From: Pelethousia sp034928145
GTDB taxonomy: Bacteria; Bacillota; Clostridia; Christensenellales; CAG-138
DNA: 64,000 nt
Reading direction: 5' to 3'
Assembly: GCA_034928145.1 (NCBI GenBank)
Contig: JAYFPE010000048.1
Location: 1 to 64,000 of the forward strand
The position numbers and the translations under genes were made by a program. Each line of letters starts with the position of its first letter. The first letter of the stretch is position 1. The notes below the pieces were generated by a model, which searched no databases, had not been told where the DNA came from, and saw only the letters and a program-made list of their open reading frames with translations. Below are positions 25,479-34,504 of the stretch, in pieces.

Positions 25479-26930
25479 CTATTTTTTTTGCTCCTCTGCC
25501 TTCACGGCTTCCCAATAGGCATCCATCCCGAACAAGGGCAAACCCGAAAGCGTTCCCCGTTCCTGTAAAATGCGCGCCTCCATGCGGCTAAAGCGGTCCA
25601 TAAATTTATCCGTGGCCTTGTGCAGAAGGGCTTCCGGATCCCGCCCCAACAGCCTGGCCACATTCACAGCCGCAAAGAGCAGGTCTCCCGCCTCCTCATC
25701 CACATGGGCCTCGTCGCCCGCTTCCATCGCTTCGAGCAGTTCGCCGGCTTCCTCGGGCAGCTTTTGCAGGGCGTCCTTGGGGTTCGCCCAGTCAAAACCC
25801 ACATGGGCGGCCTTTTTTTGCACCTTGGCGCTGCGCATCAGGGCTGGGAAGGCGCGTGGGACGGCACGCATAGCTTCGGCCGCCGTGGCTTGGTGCTTCT
25901 CCTTCTGCTTGAGCTGCTCCCAGTTGTATTTTACCTCGCCGCTGCTCTTGGCATGCGCGCCGCCAAAAACATGGGGGTGGCGGTAGATCAGCTTTTGCAC
26001 GATGCCGGTGCTCACATCCCGCAAGGTGAAGGCGGCCTGCTCCTGCGCAATGATAGCGTGCAGGCCGATTTGCAGCAGCAGGTCGCCCAGCTCCTCGCAA
26101 AGGGCTTCGTCATCCTCGCGCTCGATGGCGTCCAGAACCTCATAGGCTTCTTCGATCAGCGGCCCGCGCAGGGAAAGATGGGTCTGCTCGGCATCCCAGG
26201 GGCAACCGCCGGGCGCGCGCAGCCTGGCCAGCACGACCATCAAATCATCCACGCTTTTGCGCTCGAGCTGCTCGGGCAAGGCCGGGGGCACGATGAGACA
26301 GGTATCGGCCGCATAAGTGGCCTGCCGATCCGCTTCCAGCAAAGGGATTGGCCGGGCCGTATAACCTTCCGGCCCCAGCGCGCAAAACCAAACGGGATAT
26401 TCATCCGGGAAGTATTCACCGAGGGCCAGCTTCACATTGCCCGCGGACAGGCTCGAATCCACTTCCTCAATGCTTAGGGTGTGATAAGGATCCAAAATGC
26501 TGGGCAGGCCGCTGGCTGCGCAGCAGACCAGGCCATCCTCCGGCAAGGGGATGGGCAGGGCGCAAAGGGCGGCCTGCCCATAGCCGGGAGAGGGCAGGCG
26601 GCGCACTGCCGCACCGTCCCTTTCGGCCCGCATCAAGAGGGCGCTGAGGGCGGCATCCCCCATGCCCCGGCCGCATACGGCATATACCGCGTCCTGCCCG
26701 GGGTCGCAGAGCCGATCCGCGATGGCCGCGTTGAGTTGGTCGAAATCGGCCGCGGTCTCATAGAGGTCATCCATGGCGGTATAGGGTAGGCCCAGGGCCA
26801 GCAATGGGGCTGCGCAGGGGCTTTCCGAAGTCTGTAAGTATAGATGCTTCGCGCTTTTGATTGCTTCGAAGGCCGCCGCAGTGGTATGGCCGGGCGTGGC
26901 CAGGGGAGCGATGGTAAGGGTGTAGCTCAT
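25479..26930 (-). CDS. mazG: MazG nucleoside triphosphate pyrophosphohydrolase with N-terminal tetrapyrrole methylase-like domain
   Basis: A 483-residue protein of the YabN type. The N-terminal part (about 1-215, YTLTIAPLATPGH, YAVCGRGMGDAA) resembles SAM-dependent tetrapyrrole (corrin/porphyrin) methylases. The rest carries two MazG all-alpha domains. Each has the acidic metal-binding set, seen as EEAYEVLDAIEREDDEALCEELGDLL and PEEAGELLEAMEAGDEAHVDEEAGDLL. MazG cleaves (d)NTPs to monophosphates and is thought to clear aberrant nucleotides. The start ATG 26930 overlaps the ispDF stop as ATGA; a start 8 codons earlier is rejected. It is the last gene of rqcP-ispDF-mazG. Confidence 0.92.
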   Translation of the reverse strand: MSYTLTIAPLATPGHTTAAAFEAIKSAKHLYLQTSESPCAAPLLALGLPYTAMDDLYETAADFDQLNAAIADRLCDPGQDAVYAVCGRGMGDAALSALLMRAERDGAAVRRLPSPGYGQAALCALPIPLPEDGLVCCAASGLPSILDPYHTLSIEEVDSSLSAGNVKLALGEYFPDEYPVWFCALGPEGYTARPIPLLEADRQATYAADTCLIVPPALPEQLERKSVDDLMVVLARLRAPGGCPWDAEQTHLSLRGPLIEEAYEVLDAIEREDDEALCEELGDLLLQIGLHAIIAQEQAAFTLRDVSTGIVQKLIYRHPHVFGGAHAKSSGEVKYNWEQLKQKEKHQATAAEAMRAVPRAFPALMRSAKVQKKAAHVGFDWANPKDALQKLPEEAGELLEAMEAGDEAHVDEEAGDLLFAAVNVARLLGRDPEALLHKATDKFMDRFSRMEARILQERGTLSGLPLFGMDAYWEAVKAEEQKK

Positions 26931-28069
26931 GGTTGGTATTCCTCCAGGCTGCAAACGCAGCGGGCCGTGATACAGATAAGTTCCCCTTCCGGGCCGCAGC
27001 CCTCTGGGGTGGTGGCCTTGACGCTGACCCTGGCAACGTCGCAGCAGAGGGTATGGGCCAGGTTTTGGCGCATCGCCCCAATATACGGAGCCAGCTTGGG
27101 CTGTTGGGCCACGATGGTAGCGTCCAGGTTACCCAAGAGATAGCCCTTCTCCCGCAGGAGGCCGTTCACGGCGGCGAGCAGCTCCAGCGAGCAGATGCCT
27201 TTATAACGGGGGTCGCTATCCGGGAAGTGGCTGCCGATATCCCCCAGGGCGGCTGCGCCCAACAGGGCGTCAATAACGGCATGGGCCAGCACATCCGCAT
27301 CCGAATGGCCCAGAAGGCCCAGCTCAAAGGGGATCTTTGCCCCGCCCAGCACGAGGGCCCGGCCCTCGACCAGCCGGTGGGTGTCCTCGCCAAAGCCGCT
27401 GCGGTGCGCCCGGCTGCGAAGCAATGCTTCGAAGAGGGGGATATCCGCGGGCGTGGTCAACTTTTGGTTGCGGGGGCTGCCTGGGGTGAAATGCACCTCG
27501 CCATAGGCGCGACGGTAGATGGCCGCGTCGTCCGTGGCGCAAATGCCCGCCTGCCGCGCGGCTTCATAGGCCGCGAGGATACGCGCCCGGCCAAAAGATT
27601 GCGGGGTCTGCGCGGCCAGTAGGGTATCGCGCTCCAAAACAGCCGCCTCGCCCTGCCAGATGGTATCCCTTGGCGGCAGGGCGGTCACGCCGCTCCCCCG
27701 CGCGAGAGCGCCCGCAATGCTATCCAAAATAACGGAGGGTTCCACTAGGCAGCGGGCCACGTCGTGAATGGCCACGATCTCGCCTTCGGCCAGCAGCAGG
27801 GCGTTATAAACGGATTCTCCCCGCGCGGCTCCGCCTTCCACCAGGCGGATGCGCGGGCCAGCTTTGCCATATCGTTCAACCAGGGACTGCGCCAGCGGCC
27901 GCGTCGCATCGGATACGGCGATGAGAAAATCCGTCACATCCGCGCGCAAAAAGGCCAGCAGGGCGTATTCCAGCGCCGTGCGGCCCGCGAGGGGCAGGGT
28001 CAGCTTGTCAAAGCCCATGCGGCTGGAGCTGCCGGCCGCCAGCAGGATGGCCGTAACGCCGCCGCTCAT
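26927..28069 (-). CDS. ispDF: Bifunctional IspD/IspF isoprenoid enzyme
   Basis: A fusion of 380 residues doing two non-consecutive steps of the MEP pathway. The N-terminal IspD part (about 1-220, AILLAAGSSSRMGFDKLTLPL) makes CDP-methylerythritol. The C-terminal IspF part (about 222-380, GFGEDTHRL, LGHSDADVLAHAVIDALLGAAALGDIG) makes methylerythritol cyclodiphosphate. The zinc ligands of IspF (D-x-H and the H in LGHSDAD) are present. In IspD the usual HDAARP is HDVARCLV here, a mild change near the active site. It overlaps both neighbours by 4 bases, so the three proteins are translationally coupled. Confidence 0.94.
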   Translation of the reverse strand: MSGGVTAILLAAGSSSRMGFDKLTLPLAGRTALEYALLAFLRADVTDFLIAVSDATRPLAQSLVERYGKAGPRIRLVEGGAARGESVYNALLLAEGEIVAIHDVARCLVEPSVILDSIAGALARGSGVTALPPRDTIWQGEAAVLERDTLLAAQTPQSFGRARILAAYEAARQAGICATDDAAIYRRAYGEVHFTPGSPRNQKLTTPADIPLFEALLRSRAHRSGFGEDTHRLVEGRALVLGGAKIPFELGLLGHSDADVLAHAVIDALLGAAALGDIGSHFPDSDPRYKGICSLELLAAVNGLLREKGYLLGNLDATIVAQQPKLAPYIGAMRQNLAHTLCCDVARVSVKATTPEGCGPEGELICITARCVCSLEEYQP

Positions 28070-28320
28070 CCGTTCCCCTCGGGCAGCAGCTCATACATGC
28101 TGGAGGCATCCGCCTTAAGGGCGTGCTCCTGCACGGAGAGCACCTTGAGCCGCACGTGCTTGCCGGAAAGCAGGATATCCAGCTCATCTCCCTCCTTGAG
28201 CTCGGCCGAAGCCTTGGCCACCCGGCCGTTGACCTGCACCCGGCCCAGGCCGCAGGCCTCGTTGGCCACGGTGCGGCGCTTGATCAGGCGGGATACCTTA
28301 AGATATTTATCCAATCGCAT
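28066..28320 (-). CDS. rqcP: S4-domain RNA-binding protein (RqcP/YabO-like)
   Basis: A small protein of 84 residues that is nearly all one S4 RNA-binding domain: MRLDKYLKVSRLIKRRTVA, GRVQVNGRVAKASAELKEGDELDI. Members of this group in Bacillota act in ribosome quality control, binding stalled 50S subunits with RqcH. Others are Hsp15-like. I prefer ATG 28320 because MRLDKYL is the conserved N-terminus. The frame extends 13 codons upstream without family features. The stop overlaps the ispDF start. Confidence 0.85.
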   Translation of the reverse strand: MRLDKYLKVSRLIKRRTVANEACGLGRVQVNGRVAKASAELKEGDELDILLSGKHVRLKVLSVQEHALKADASSMYELLPEGNG

Positions 28321-28368
28321 GTTAGAAACTCCCTTTTTTGTATGAAAAGATGATACCATATCCGCGGA

Positions 28369-28397
28369 TAAAAAACGAGGGGGCAGGGCCCCCTCGT
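28369..28397 (-). terminator. Rho-independent terminator after the parvulin lipoprotein gene
   Basis: A perfect 10-pair stem (28375-28384 with 28388-28397) and AGG loop. The A-run at 28369-28374 makes a U-tract for minus-strand RNA. It insulates rqcP-ispDF-mazG from the upstream gene. Confidence 0.9.
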
Positions 28398-28423
28398 AAG
28401 GTATCGATTTTTAGAACGCTTGC

Positions 28424-29833
28424 TTAACCCACGGAGCCGTTGTAGGAATGCACCAGCTCTTCGTTGATCTTGACGCTGCCGTCATTCTTCCAGGTATCCA
28501 GCATGGAGGCCCATTCTTCTTCCCGTAAATTTTCCAGCAGCAGGGTGGTGGCGGCTTCCTTCACGCCTTCCAGCGCTACGGCGCCCGGCGTTTCATCGGC
28601 GAGGTAGTAGAGGATATGGCAGCCGTCCGCATCCTGAATGACCTCGCTGTATTGGCCCAGGCGCAAGGTGGAGAAGGCGGTTTTCACCTCTTTGGACCAA
28701 TCCATGTCGCTCTCGTATTTGTTGCTGATAAGCAGGCCCTTCTTAGCGATGGTATCAAAGCTGAGGATATCCGCATCCTCGGTATATTCGGCCATAACGG
28801 TGGCAAAATCGTCGCCGGCCTTCAGCTTGGCGTAGGCCTCGTCGGCCTTTTCCAGCACGGGGGCCATGCGGGTGGCGTCAAGGGCGGCTACTTCCTTTTC
28901 CAGCGCCTTATATTGGGTTATGATCTCATCCAGGCGGGCGTTTGCCTTGCCGCCGATGGCCGCGTCAAAGGCCAGATCGCCGTATTCGGCGGCGAGGGCA
29001 TCCATCTCGTCCGTTTTGGCGGTGTATTCTTCACTGGGCTCCCCATCCGGGGCGATGAGGATGTGCAGCGCGCGGCTATAACCCTCGGGTACATAGAGGG
29101 AGGGGGTGCCGCCGTATTTTTCGTAGCTCTCCGCGTCGGTCTTATAAGCGCCGCCGTCCGTGGTGTAAGCATCCTTCTGCTCGGCTAGGGTATCGCCATA
29201 CCAGGTTTGCAGGGCCGCGTCATCTACGGAGACTCCCTTTAGGGTCTCTTCGCGGAAAAGCTCGCTGATGGCGTTATTCTTATAATAATCGCGGATCCAT
29301 TCCACGAAATCGTCATAACTCATAGCGGAGCCGGTGTAGTATTCGGTTTCGGCCACCAATAGTTCCTTGGCGCGCGCTTCCACATCGATGGAAGCATCCG
29401 CTTCGGCCTCACCTTTGGCCTGCGTGCGGTAGGTATCCATCAGGTATTCCAGCTCTTCCGTGACGCTGGATTCGATATCGGCAAGCTTTTCCTCGTCCAG
29501 CTCTTCAAAGCCGGCTGCTTTCGCCTGGTAGGCGATGATCTTTTCCTCTGCCAGCAGGTCCACGATGAAATCCTGGAATTCGCTCAGGGCGGCTTCGTCG
29601 GAATAGATATCGTAGCCACGGCTCGCATAGTAAGAGGCGTAGGTATCGAACAGGTCAATGTATTCGCCCAAGGTGACGGTTTCTTCGCCTACGGTAATCG
29701 CGACAGCGTCCCGATCCACATCCGAAACGGGGGCGGCGGCGGGCGCGGCTTCGCTTTCAGGCTTGAGGGCGCAGCCCGCAAAGACGCTCAGCGCCAGAAG
29801 GGCGGCCAGGGCAAGGGCAGTTAATTTCTTCAT
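28424..29833 (-). CDS. Parvulin-type peptidyl-prolyl isomerase lipoprotein (PrsA/SurA-like)
   Basis: A 469-residue secreted foldase. The signal peptide MKKLTALALAALLALSVFAG has a lipobox ending in lipidated C21. A SurA_N-like helical region follows, and the rotamase domain begins near GYSRALHILIAPDGEPSEEY and resumes at AKKGLLISNKYE and AFSTLRLGQYSEVIQDADGCHILYY. A long helical insert splits the rotamase domain. It helps fold exported proteins outside the membrane. The start ATG 29833 is chosen because GGAG sits 8 bases upstream; an ATG four codons earlier overlaps that site. Very acidic overall. Confidence 0.87.
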   Translation of the reverse strand: MKKLTALALAALLALSVFAGCALKPESEAAPAAAPVSDVDRDAVAITVGEETVTLGEYIDLFDTYASYYASRGYDIYSDEAALSEFQDFIVDLLAEEKIIAYQAKAAGFEELDEEKLADIESSVTEELEYLMDTYRTQAKGEAEADASIDVEARAKELLVAETEYYTGSAMSYDDFVEWIRDYYKNNAISELFREETLKGVSVDDAALQTWYGDTLAEQKDAYTTDGGAYKTDAESYEKYGGTPSLYVPEGYSRALHILIAPDGEPSEEYTAKTDEMDALAAEYGDLAFDAAIGGKANARLDEIITQYKALEKEVAALDATRMAPVLEKADEAYAKLKAGDDFATVMAEYTEDADILSFDTIAKKGLLISNKYESDMDWSKEVKTAFSTLRLGQYSEVIQDADGCHILYYLADETPGAVALEGVKEAATTLLLENLREEEWASMLDTWKNDGSVKINEELVHSYNGSVG

Positions 29834-29881
29834 ATGTTTCTCCATTTTCGTATATTGTATCTTACATACCGTTTTATTATA

Positions 29882-32800
29882 TCATGTCTCCTTTTGAATG
29901 CAATCGGACAGCATGTAAACAATCTGTGGCAGCGCCAGGCACAGGGCCGCGGCGTCCTGCTTGGGGCGGCGGATGATCAGCGTGGGCGTTTCGTTAAGGC
30001 GCAATTGCGCGCCGTCGATCTTCTGGGCGGTTTCATAGAGCTTAGCCCCATCCATGGGAGCTTCCGTATCCAGCACTACGCGGGCCTCCCCATCCTGCAC
30101 GTGGAGGCGGGTGATATAGACACGCTGGGCGTCCGCCTTGAGCTTGCCGATGAAGAGAAGGTTTTCCACAACCTTGGGGATGTCGCCGTAGCGGTCGATC
30201 AGCTCATCCTGCACGTCATAAAGCTCCTCCTGCGAGGTGATATGGGCGATGCGCTTATACATGGCCAGCCGCTCGCTCTCGCGGCGAATGTATTCGTGGG
30301 GGATGCTGGCCGCGAGTGGCAGCTCCATCACCGTATCGATTTCCTTCTTGGGCGCTTCGCCCCGGGCCTCGCGCAGAGCGCCTTCCACGATCTTGCAATA
30401 AAGGTCATAACCCACGGCCTCCATGTGCCCGCTCTGCTCGGGGCCCAAAAGGTTGCCCGCGCCGCGTATTTCCAGGTCGCGCATGGCGATGCGGAAGCCC
30501 GAGCCGAACTGCGTCAGCTCACGGATGGCGGTGAGCCGCTTTTCCGCGATCTCGGAAATGGCCTTGTCCCGCTTGAAGAAGAGATAGGCATAGCCCAGCC
30601 GAACACCCCGGCCGACCCGGCCCCGCAGCTGATAGAGCTGGGAGAGGCCCATCTTATCCGCGTCGTAGATGAGGATGGTATTGACGTTTTGCATATCCAG
30701 CCCGCTCTCGATGATGGTGGAGCAAAGGAGCACATCGTACTGCCGATCCAGAAAATCCAGCATGGTCTTTTCCAGCACGCGCTCGCTCATCTGGCCGTGG
30801 GCATAGGCTACGCGGGCTTCGGGAACGAGTTCCCGCAGGTATTCCACGAAGTACTCCATGGTGCGTACGTGGTTATAAACGAAATAGACCTGCCCGCCCC
30901 GGCCGATCTCCTTGCGGATGGCCTCGCGTACGATCCCGTCCGCATATTCCATCACATAGGTTTGCACAGGATAACGCTGGGCCGGGGGCGTTTCGATCAC
31001 GGACATATCGCGGATGCCCGTCATGGACATATGCAGCGTTCGCGGGATGGGCGTTGCGGAAAGGGTCAGCACATCCACGCTGCGCTTGAGGTTTTTAATC
31101 TGCTCCTTATGGCCCACGCCGAAGCGCTGCTCCTCGTCTACGATCAAAAGGCCCAGATCTTTGAATTTGACGCCGGCTGCCAGGAGCTTGTGCGTGCCCA
31201 CCACGATATCCACACGGCCGTTTTTAAGGCCCTCCACAATAGCAGCCTGCTCCTTGGGTGTTTTAAAGCGGGAGAGCAGGGCCACATTTACCGGAAAACC
31301 GGAAAAGCGGGCGGCGATGGTGTTGTAGTGTTGCTGAGCCAAGATGGTGGTGGGCACCAGCATGGCCACCTGCTTGCCCGAGAGGGCGGCCTTAAAGGCG
31401 GCCCGAAGCGCCACCTCGGTTTTGCCATAACCCACATCCCCGCAAAGCAGACGATCCATCACACGGCCGCTTTCCATATCCGCCTTGATCTCGGCGATGC
31501 TAACGAGCTGATCCGGCGTTTCTTCATAGGGAAAGCTTTCCTCCAGCCGCCGCTGCCAGCTGTTATCCGGCGCAAAGGCAAACCCCTTTATTTTTTGCCG
31601 TTCCCCATAGAGCCGCACCAGGTCGAAGGCAAGCTTGCGCACGCCCTCGCGGGTGCGGGTCACGGTGCGCTGCCACTCGCCGCTGCCCAGTTTGGAAAGG
31701 TGGGCGGCAGCGGCGTCCTCGCCGCCGCCGATGTATTTCTGCACCCGGTCAAGCTGATCCGTAGGGATGTAAAGCTTATCCCCGCCGGCGTAGACGAGGT
31801 GCAGATAATCCCTGGGCGCATTATCCACCGTGAGGGTAACCACGCCCACGAAGCGGCCGATGCCATGCAGCTCGTGCACCACCAGGTCGCCCACACTCAG
31901 CTCGGAAAAGGCCAGTTGGGGGCGGCTGCGCTTGGATTTCTTGGCCGCGCGCACCACATCGCCATAAAGCTCGTGTTCGCTGATGGCCACCAGCCCCAGC
32001 TCGCTGTATTCATAGCCCCGCTCGAGGCTTTGGCCGAGGATGATCCGCTCGCCCTTGATGATCTCGCGGGAAAGGCTCTCCACGGCCGGGAGGATCACAT
32101 CCAAATCCTCCAGGCGCTGGCGCAGTCGCTCCGCGTGCGGCCCGGCGTAGATGAGCACCGTCGTGCCGGCCTTTTTCCAGGCCGCCAAATCCTCGCAAAG
32201 CAGGGTTTCATCCCCCACATAGCGGGAGACGGGCCGCGTTTCAAAGCGGAAAGGGGCTTTCATGGCGATGAGGCCATAGCTGCGGGTGAGCGAGAAGAAC
32301 AGGGCCGTGCGGGGGGTTGAGAGGGCCTTGATGGTTTGCAGGGGGGAGCAGAGAAGCTGGGCCTGCTCGCCCTCTGCGCCGCCGGTCGCGATGGCCTCCG
32401 CGCATAGCTCCACGAACTGTGTGTGGGCCATCTTGGCGCTTTCTTCCACCCGCGCCGGCTCGTCGATCAAAAAGACCGCTTCGGCCAGATAATGGAGCAG
32501 GGTGTATTCCGTTTCATAAAACAGGGGCAACAGCCGCACGGCCCCTTCCGGCGTACCGCCCTGCCGCAGGCTTTCCGCCATTTCCGAAAGGGCTTCACGG
32601 CCCTTCATGCGGGAAAGGGCGCTCTTGCGGGCCTTTTCGGTAAGGGGCATCTCCATGGCCGGGGGCAGCTCAATGGAACCGATATTCTCGATGGAGCGCT
32701 GGGTCAGCGGGTCATAGGTGCGCAGGGTATCCACTTCGTCGTCAAAAAACTCGATGCGTACGGGGTTCTCTGCGCTGATGGGATATACGTCCAAATAGCC

Positions 32801-33364
32801 GCCTCGGAGGCAGACCTGGCGGCGGCTTTCACAAACCTCCGCGCGTTCATACCCTGCCGCCACCAAAGCGGCGAGCAGCTCGCGCGGCTCCACGATATCC
32901 CCCGCCTTAACGGTGCGTACAGCGCCGCGGATGGCCTCCGGCGGCGCCAGGCGCTGCATAAGCGCCTCAATCGATACGGTCAGGGCCGTGCCAGCGCCCC
33001 GGCCCAAAGCCAGGCGGCATAGGGTATCAACCCGCCGGGCCTCCAGGCCCTCGGAGCTTGTATAGGCGCCGGTGAGGGGGATATCCCGAGCTGGGAAGTG
33101 CCGGCAAGGCACGTAGCTGCCCATTTCCTCGGCCAGCTTTTCCGCCGCGCTTTCATTGGGGGCTATGAACACAAGCGGGCGATGGATATCCGCAAAGAGG
33201 GCGGCCGCCATGTGGCCCTTATTCGCCTCGGAGAGGCCGAATACGCCGCAAGGGCCCTCGCCTTTGGTGAGGGCCTCGCATAGCCGCGTATATTCGGGAT
33301 GCTGGGACAGAACGTCCAGCAAGGGGTGCCGGTTCAAAATCGCTTCCTCATGCCCGCCCATCAA
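29882..33364 (-). CDS. mfd: Transcription-repair coupling factor Mfd
   Basis: An 1160-residue ATP-driven translocase that removes stalled RNA polymerase and recruits UvrA. Regions in order: the UvrB-homology module (about 1-350); the CarD-like polymerase-interacting domain near residue 495 (VGDLVVHELHGIGRFVGV); RecG-like helicase motors with Walker A GDVGYGKTEVA near 640 and the DEEQRFGV box near 741; and the TRCF C-terminal domain. Length and motifs are complete. Its ATG overlaps the pth stop (ATGA), the usual pth-mfd pairing of Bacillota. A long open frame on the opposite strand is a codon-bias shadow. Confidence 0.97.
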   Translation of the reverse strand: MMGGHEEAILNRHPLLDVLSQHPEYTRLCEALTKGEGPCGVFGLSEANKGHMAAALFADIHRPLVFIAPNESAAEKLAEEMGSYVPCRHFPARDIPLTGAYTSSEGLEARRVDTLCRLALGRGAGTALTVSIEALMQRLAPPEAIRGAVRTVKAGDIVEPRELLAALVAAGYERAEVCESRRQVCLRGGYLDVYPISAENPVRIEFFDDEVDTLRTYDPLTQRSIENIGSIELPPAMEMPLTEKARKSALSRMKGREALSEMAESLRQGGTPEGAVRLLPLFYETEYTLLHYLAEAVFLIDEPARVEESAKMAHTQFVELCAEAIATGGAEGEQAQLLCSPLQTIKALSTPRTALFFSLTRSYGLIAMKAPFRFETRPVSRYVGDETLLCEDLAAWKKAGTTVLIYAGPHAERLRQRLEDLDVILPAVESLSREIIKGERIILGQSLERGYEYSELGLVAISEHELYGDVVRAAKKSKRSRPQLAFSELSVGDLVVHELHGIGRFVGVVTLTVDNAPRDYLHLVYAGGDKLYIPTDQLDRVQKYIGGGEDAAAAHLSKLGSGEWQRTVTRTREGVRKLAFDLVRLYGERQKIKGFAFAPDNSWQRRLEESFPYEETPDQLVSIAEIKADMESGRVMDRLLCGDVGYGKTEVALRAAFKAALSGKQVAMLVPTTILAQQHYNTIAARFSGFPVNVALLSRFKTPKEQAAIVEGLKNGRVDIVVGTHKLLAAGVKFKDLGLLIVDEEQRFGVGHKEQIKNLKRSVDVLTLSATPIPRTLHMSMTGIRDMSVIETPPAQRYPVQTYVMEYADGIVREAIRKEIGRGGQVYFVYNHVRTMEYFVEYLRELVPEARVAYAHGQMSERVLEKTMLDFLDRQYDVLLCSTIIESGLDMQNVNTILIYDADKMGLSQLYQLRGRVGRGVRLGYAYLFFKRDKAISEIAEKRLTAIRELTQFGSGFRIAMRDLEIRGAGNLLGPEQSGHMEAVGYDLYCKIVEGALREARGEAPKKEIDTVMELPLAASIPHEYIRRESERLAMYKRIAHITSQEELYDVQDELIDRYGDIPKVVENLLFIGKLKADAQRVYITRLHVQDGEARVVLDTEAPMDGAKLYETAQKIDGAQLRLNETPTLIIRRPKQDAAALCLALPQIVYMLSDCIQKET

Positions 33365-34029
33365 AGGATCTCCGGTCGGCCCAAGCCGCCTTGCTCCCCG
33401 GGCGGGGTTCCATTTTCCTGCTCCTGGGGATCGTCATCCCTGAGCGGTTTTTCTTTTTTAGGGCGCTTGTTATACGTAGCCTGCGCCTCGAGCAACTGGC
33501 CCTTGACGATCAGCATAGCCGCGTCCGCCGCCTGCTCAAGGGCCGCATTCAACAGTTCCTTTTCCTCGCCCTGCGGTGCGCCCAGCACATGGGATACGAG
33601 ACCCCTGTGGCCCTCCGCCTGGCCGATACCCACCCGGATACGGGGGAAATCATCAAAGCAGAGCTGGTAAATCACGCTGCGCATGCCGTTATGCGTGCCC
33701 GCGCTGCCGCCGCGCCGGATGCGGATATCGCCCAGGGGGATATCAATATCGTCGTAAATGAGCAAAAGCTCGTGATGCTCGGCCTTGTACCAGTTCATCA
33801 CATCCCGCACAGCCCGGCCGCTCTCGTTCATATAGGTTTCGGGCTTGACCAGCACGACCTTTCGCCCATCCACAAAGCCCTCGCCAAAAACGGCCTGAAA
33901 GTTGTGCCGCCGAATTTCGATGTTCCAGCGCGCGGCCAATATGTCCAACGCTAAATAACCGGCGTTATGCCGGGTGCCCGCATATTCCCGGCCCGGGTTG
34001 CCCAGGCCCACAATGATGAACATGCCCAT
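33361..34029 (-). CDS. pth: Peptidyl-tRNA hydrolase
   Basis: Pth frees tRNA from peptidyl-tRNA that drops off ribosomes. The conserved parts are FIIVGLGNPGREYAGTRHNAGY with catalytic H21, KPETYMNESGRAV, and LLLIYDDIDIPLGDIRIRRGGSAGTHNGMRS. The core ends near residue 190. A charged 30-residue tail (KRPKKEKPLRDDDPQEQENG) extends it to 222. Two Met codons (34029 and 34023) could start translation; both are near AAGGGA. A strong promoter lies about 90 bases upstream. Confidence 0.96.
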   Translation of the reverse strand: MGMFIIVGLGNPGREYAGTRHNAGYLALDILAARWNIEIRRHNFQAVFGEGFVDGRKVVLVKPETYMNESGRAVRDVMNWYKAEHHELLLIYDDIDIPLGDIRIRRGGSAGTHNGMRSVIYQLCFDDFPRIRVGIGQAEGHRGLVSHVLGAPQGEEKELLNAALEQAADAAMLIVKGQLLEAQATYNKRPKKEKPLRDDDPQEQENGTPPGEQGGLGRPEIL

Positions 34030-34121
34030 TCCGTCCCTTCCCCAACACGCCTACACGCAAGCATACCCTCATATCCGCAGATATGGGGGGCCGCGTTCAT
34101 CCGTATTTGTATTTCCCTAGT

Positions 34122-34150
34122 ATTATACCCCCCGCGACCCACTTGGGCAA
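34122..34150 (-). promoter_or_regulatory. Promoter of pth-mfd
   Basis: On the minus strand: TTGCCC (34150-34145), a 17-base spacer and a perfect TATAAT (34127-34122). It is the only strong promoter in the 475-base gap 34030-34504. Confidence 0.82.
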
Positions 34151-34193
34151 CCACCGGCTTTTCGGTTTTTTGCCTGAAATTTAGCGTAGCATA

Positions 34194-34441
34194 ACATGCT
34201 GAAGCCCCCGCTTTTGCGGGGATCCCGGACTATCAAGAAAGTTCGGGGGCCGCACACAGGTTGCAATAGATGCAACGCTCCCTTTTAGGTCGCGTTGCTC
34301 CTTTGCTCACTAGGCTTTTGCCTCCCTGAGGCTTTCTCTGCATGAAACAACGACCGCGAGGTACGAGCAGTTGTTTCATGGAAGCTCAAAAAAGTGGCAT
34401 AGCCGCTTTTTTGACACGCTGAGGCCCCCGCTTTTGCGGGG
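34194..34441. repeat. Structured intergenic element bounded by a 28-bp direct repeat
   Basis: Most of the 475-base gap 34030-34504 is occupied by this element. The copies 34194-34221 and 34414-34441 match at 26 of 28 positions, and each contains the hairpin CCCCGCTTTTGCGGGG. Between them are a GTTGCA/TGCAAC hairpin (34260-34276), an overlapping GCAACGC/GCGTTGC hairpin (34272-34298), GCCTC/GAGGC (34320-34332), a perfect 11-bp inverted repeat CATGAAACAAC/GTTGTTTCATG (34341-34380), and a terminator (34388-34412). No convincing coding frame is seen. It could be a structured RNA, an mRNA 3' element of the upstream transporter operon, or a small repeat family member. Confidence 0.55.
34388..34412. 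terminator. Bidirectional rho-independent terminator
   Basis: AAAAAAGTGGC (34388-34398) and GCCGCTTTTTT (34402-34412) pair with an ATA loop and give U-tracts on both strands. It would end the minus-strand transporter operon. It is closely similar to the asnA terminator at 18033. Confidence 0.85.
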
Positions 34442-34504
34442 GCCCGTATATAACCCTATTATTGTGAGCGCGAAGCGACGAAAAAACTTTCGAAGGATTT
34501 TTCG

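Noticed and set aside
29834..32320. An 828-codon open frame on the plus strand opposite mfd
   Set aside because: It is antisense to a complete, motif-rich mfd gene, lacks a ribosome binding site and is composed of His/Ala/Gly/Arg typical of antisense reading of GC-rich genes.
34194..34441. Direct repeats as a two-unit CRISPR array
   Set aside because: The copies are 220 bases apart and there is no 25-40-base spacer pattern or cas gene.
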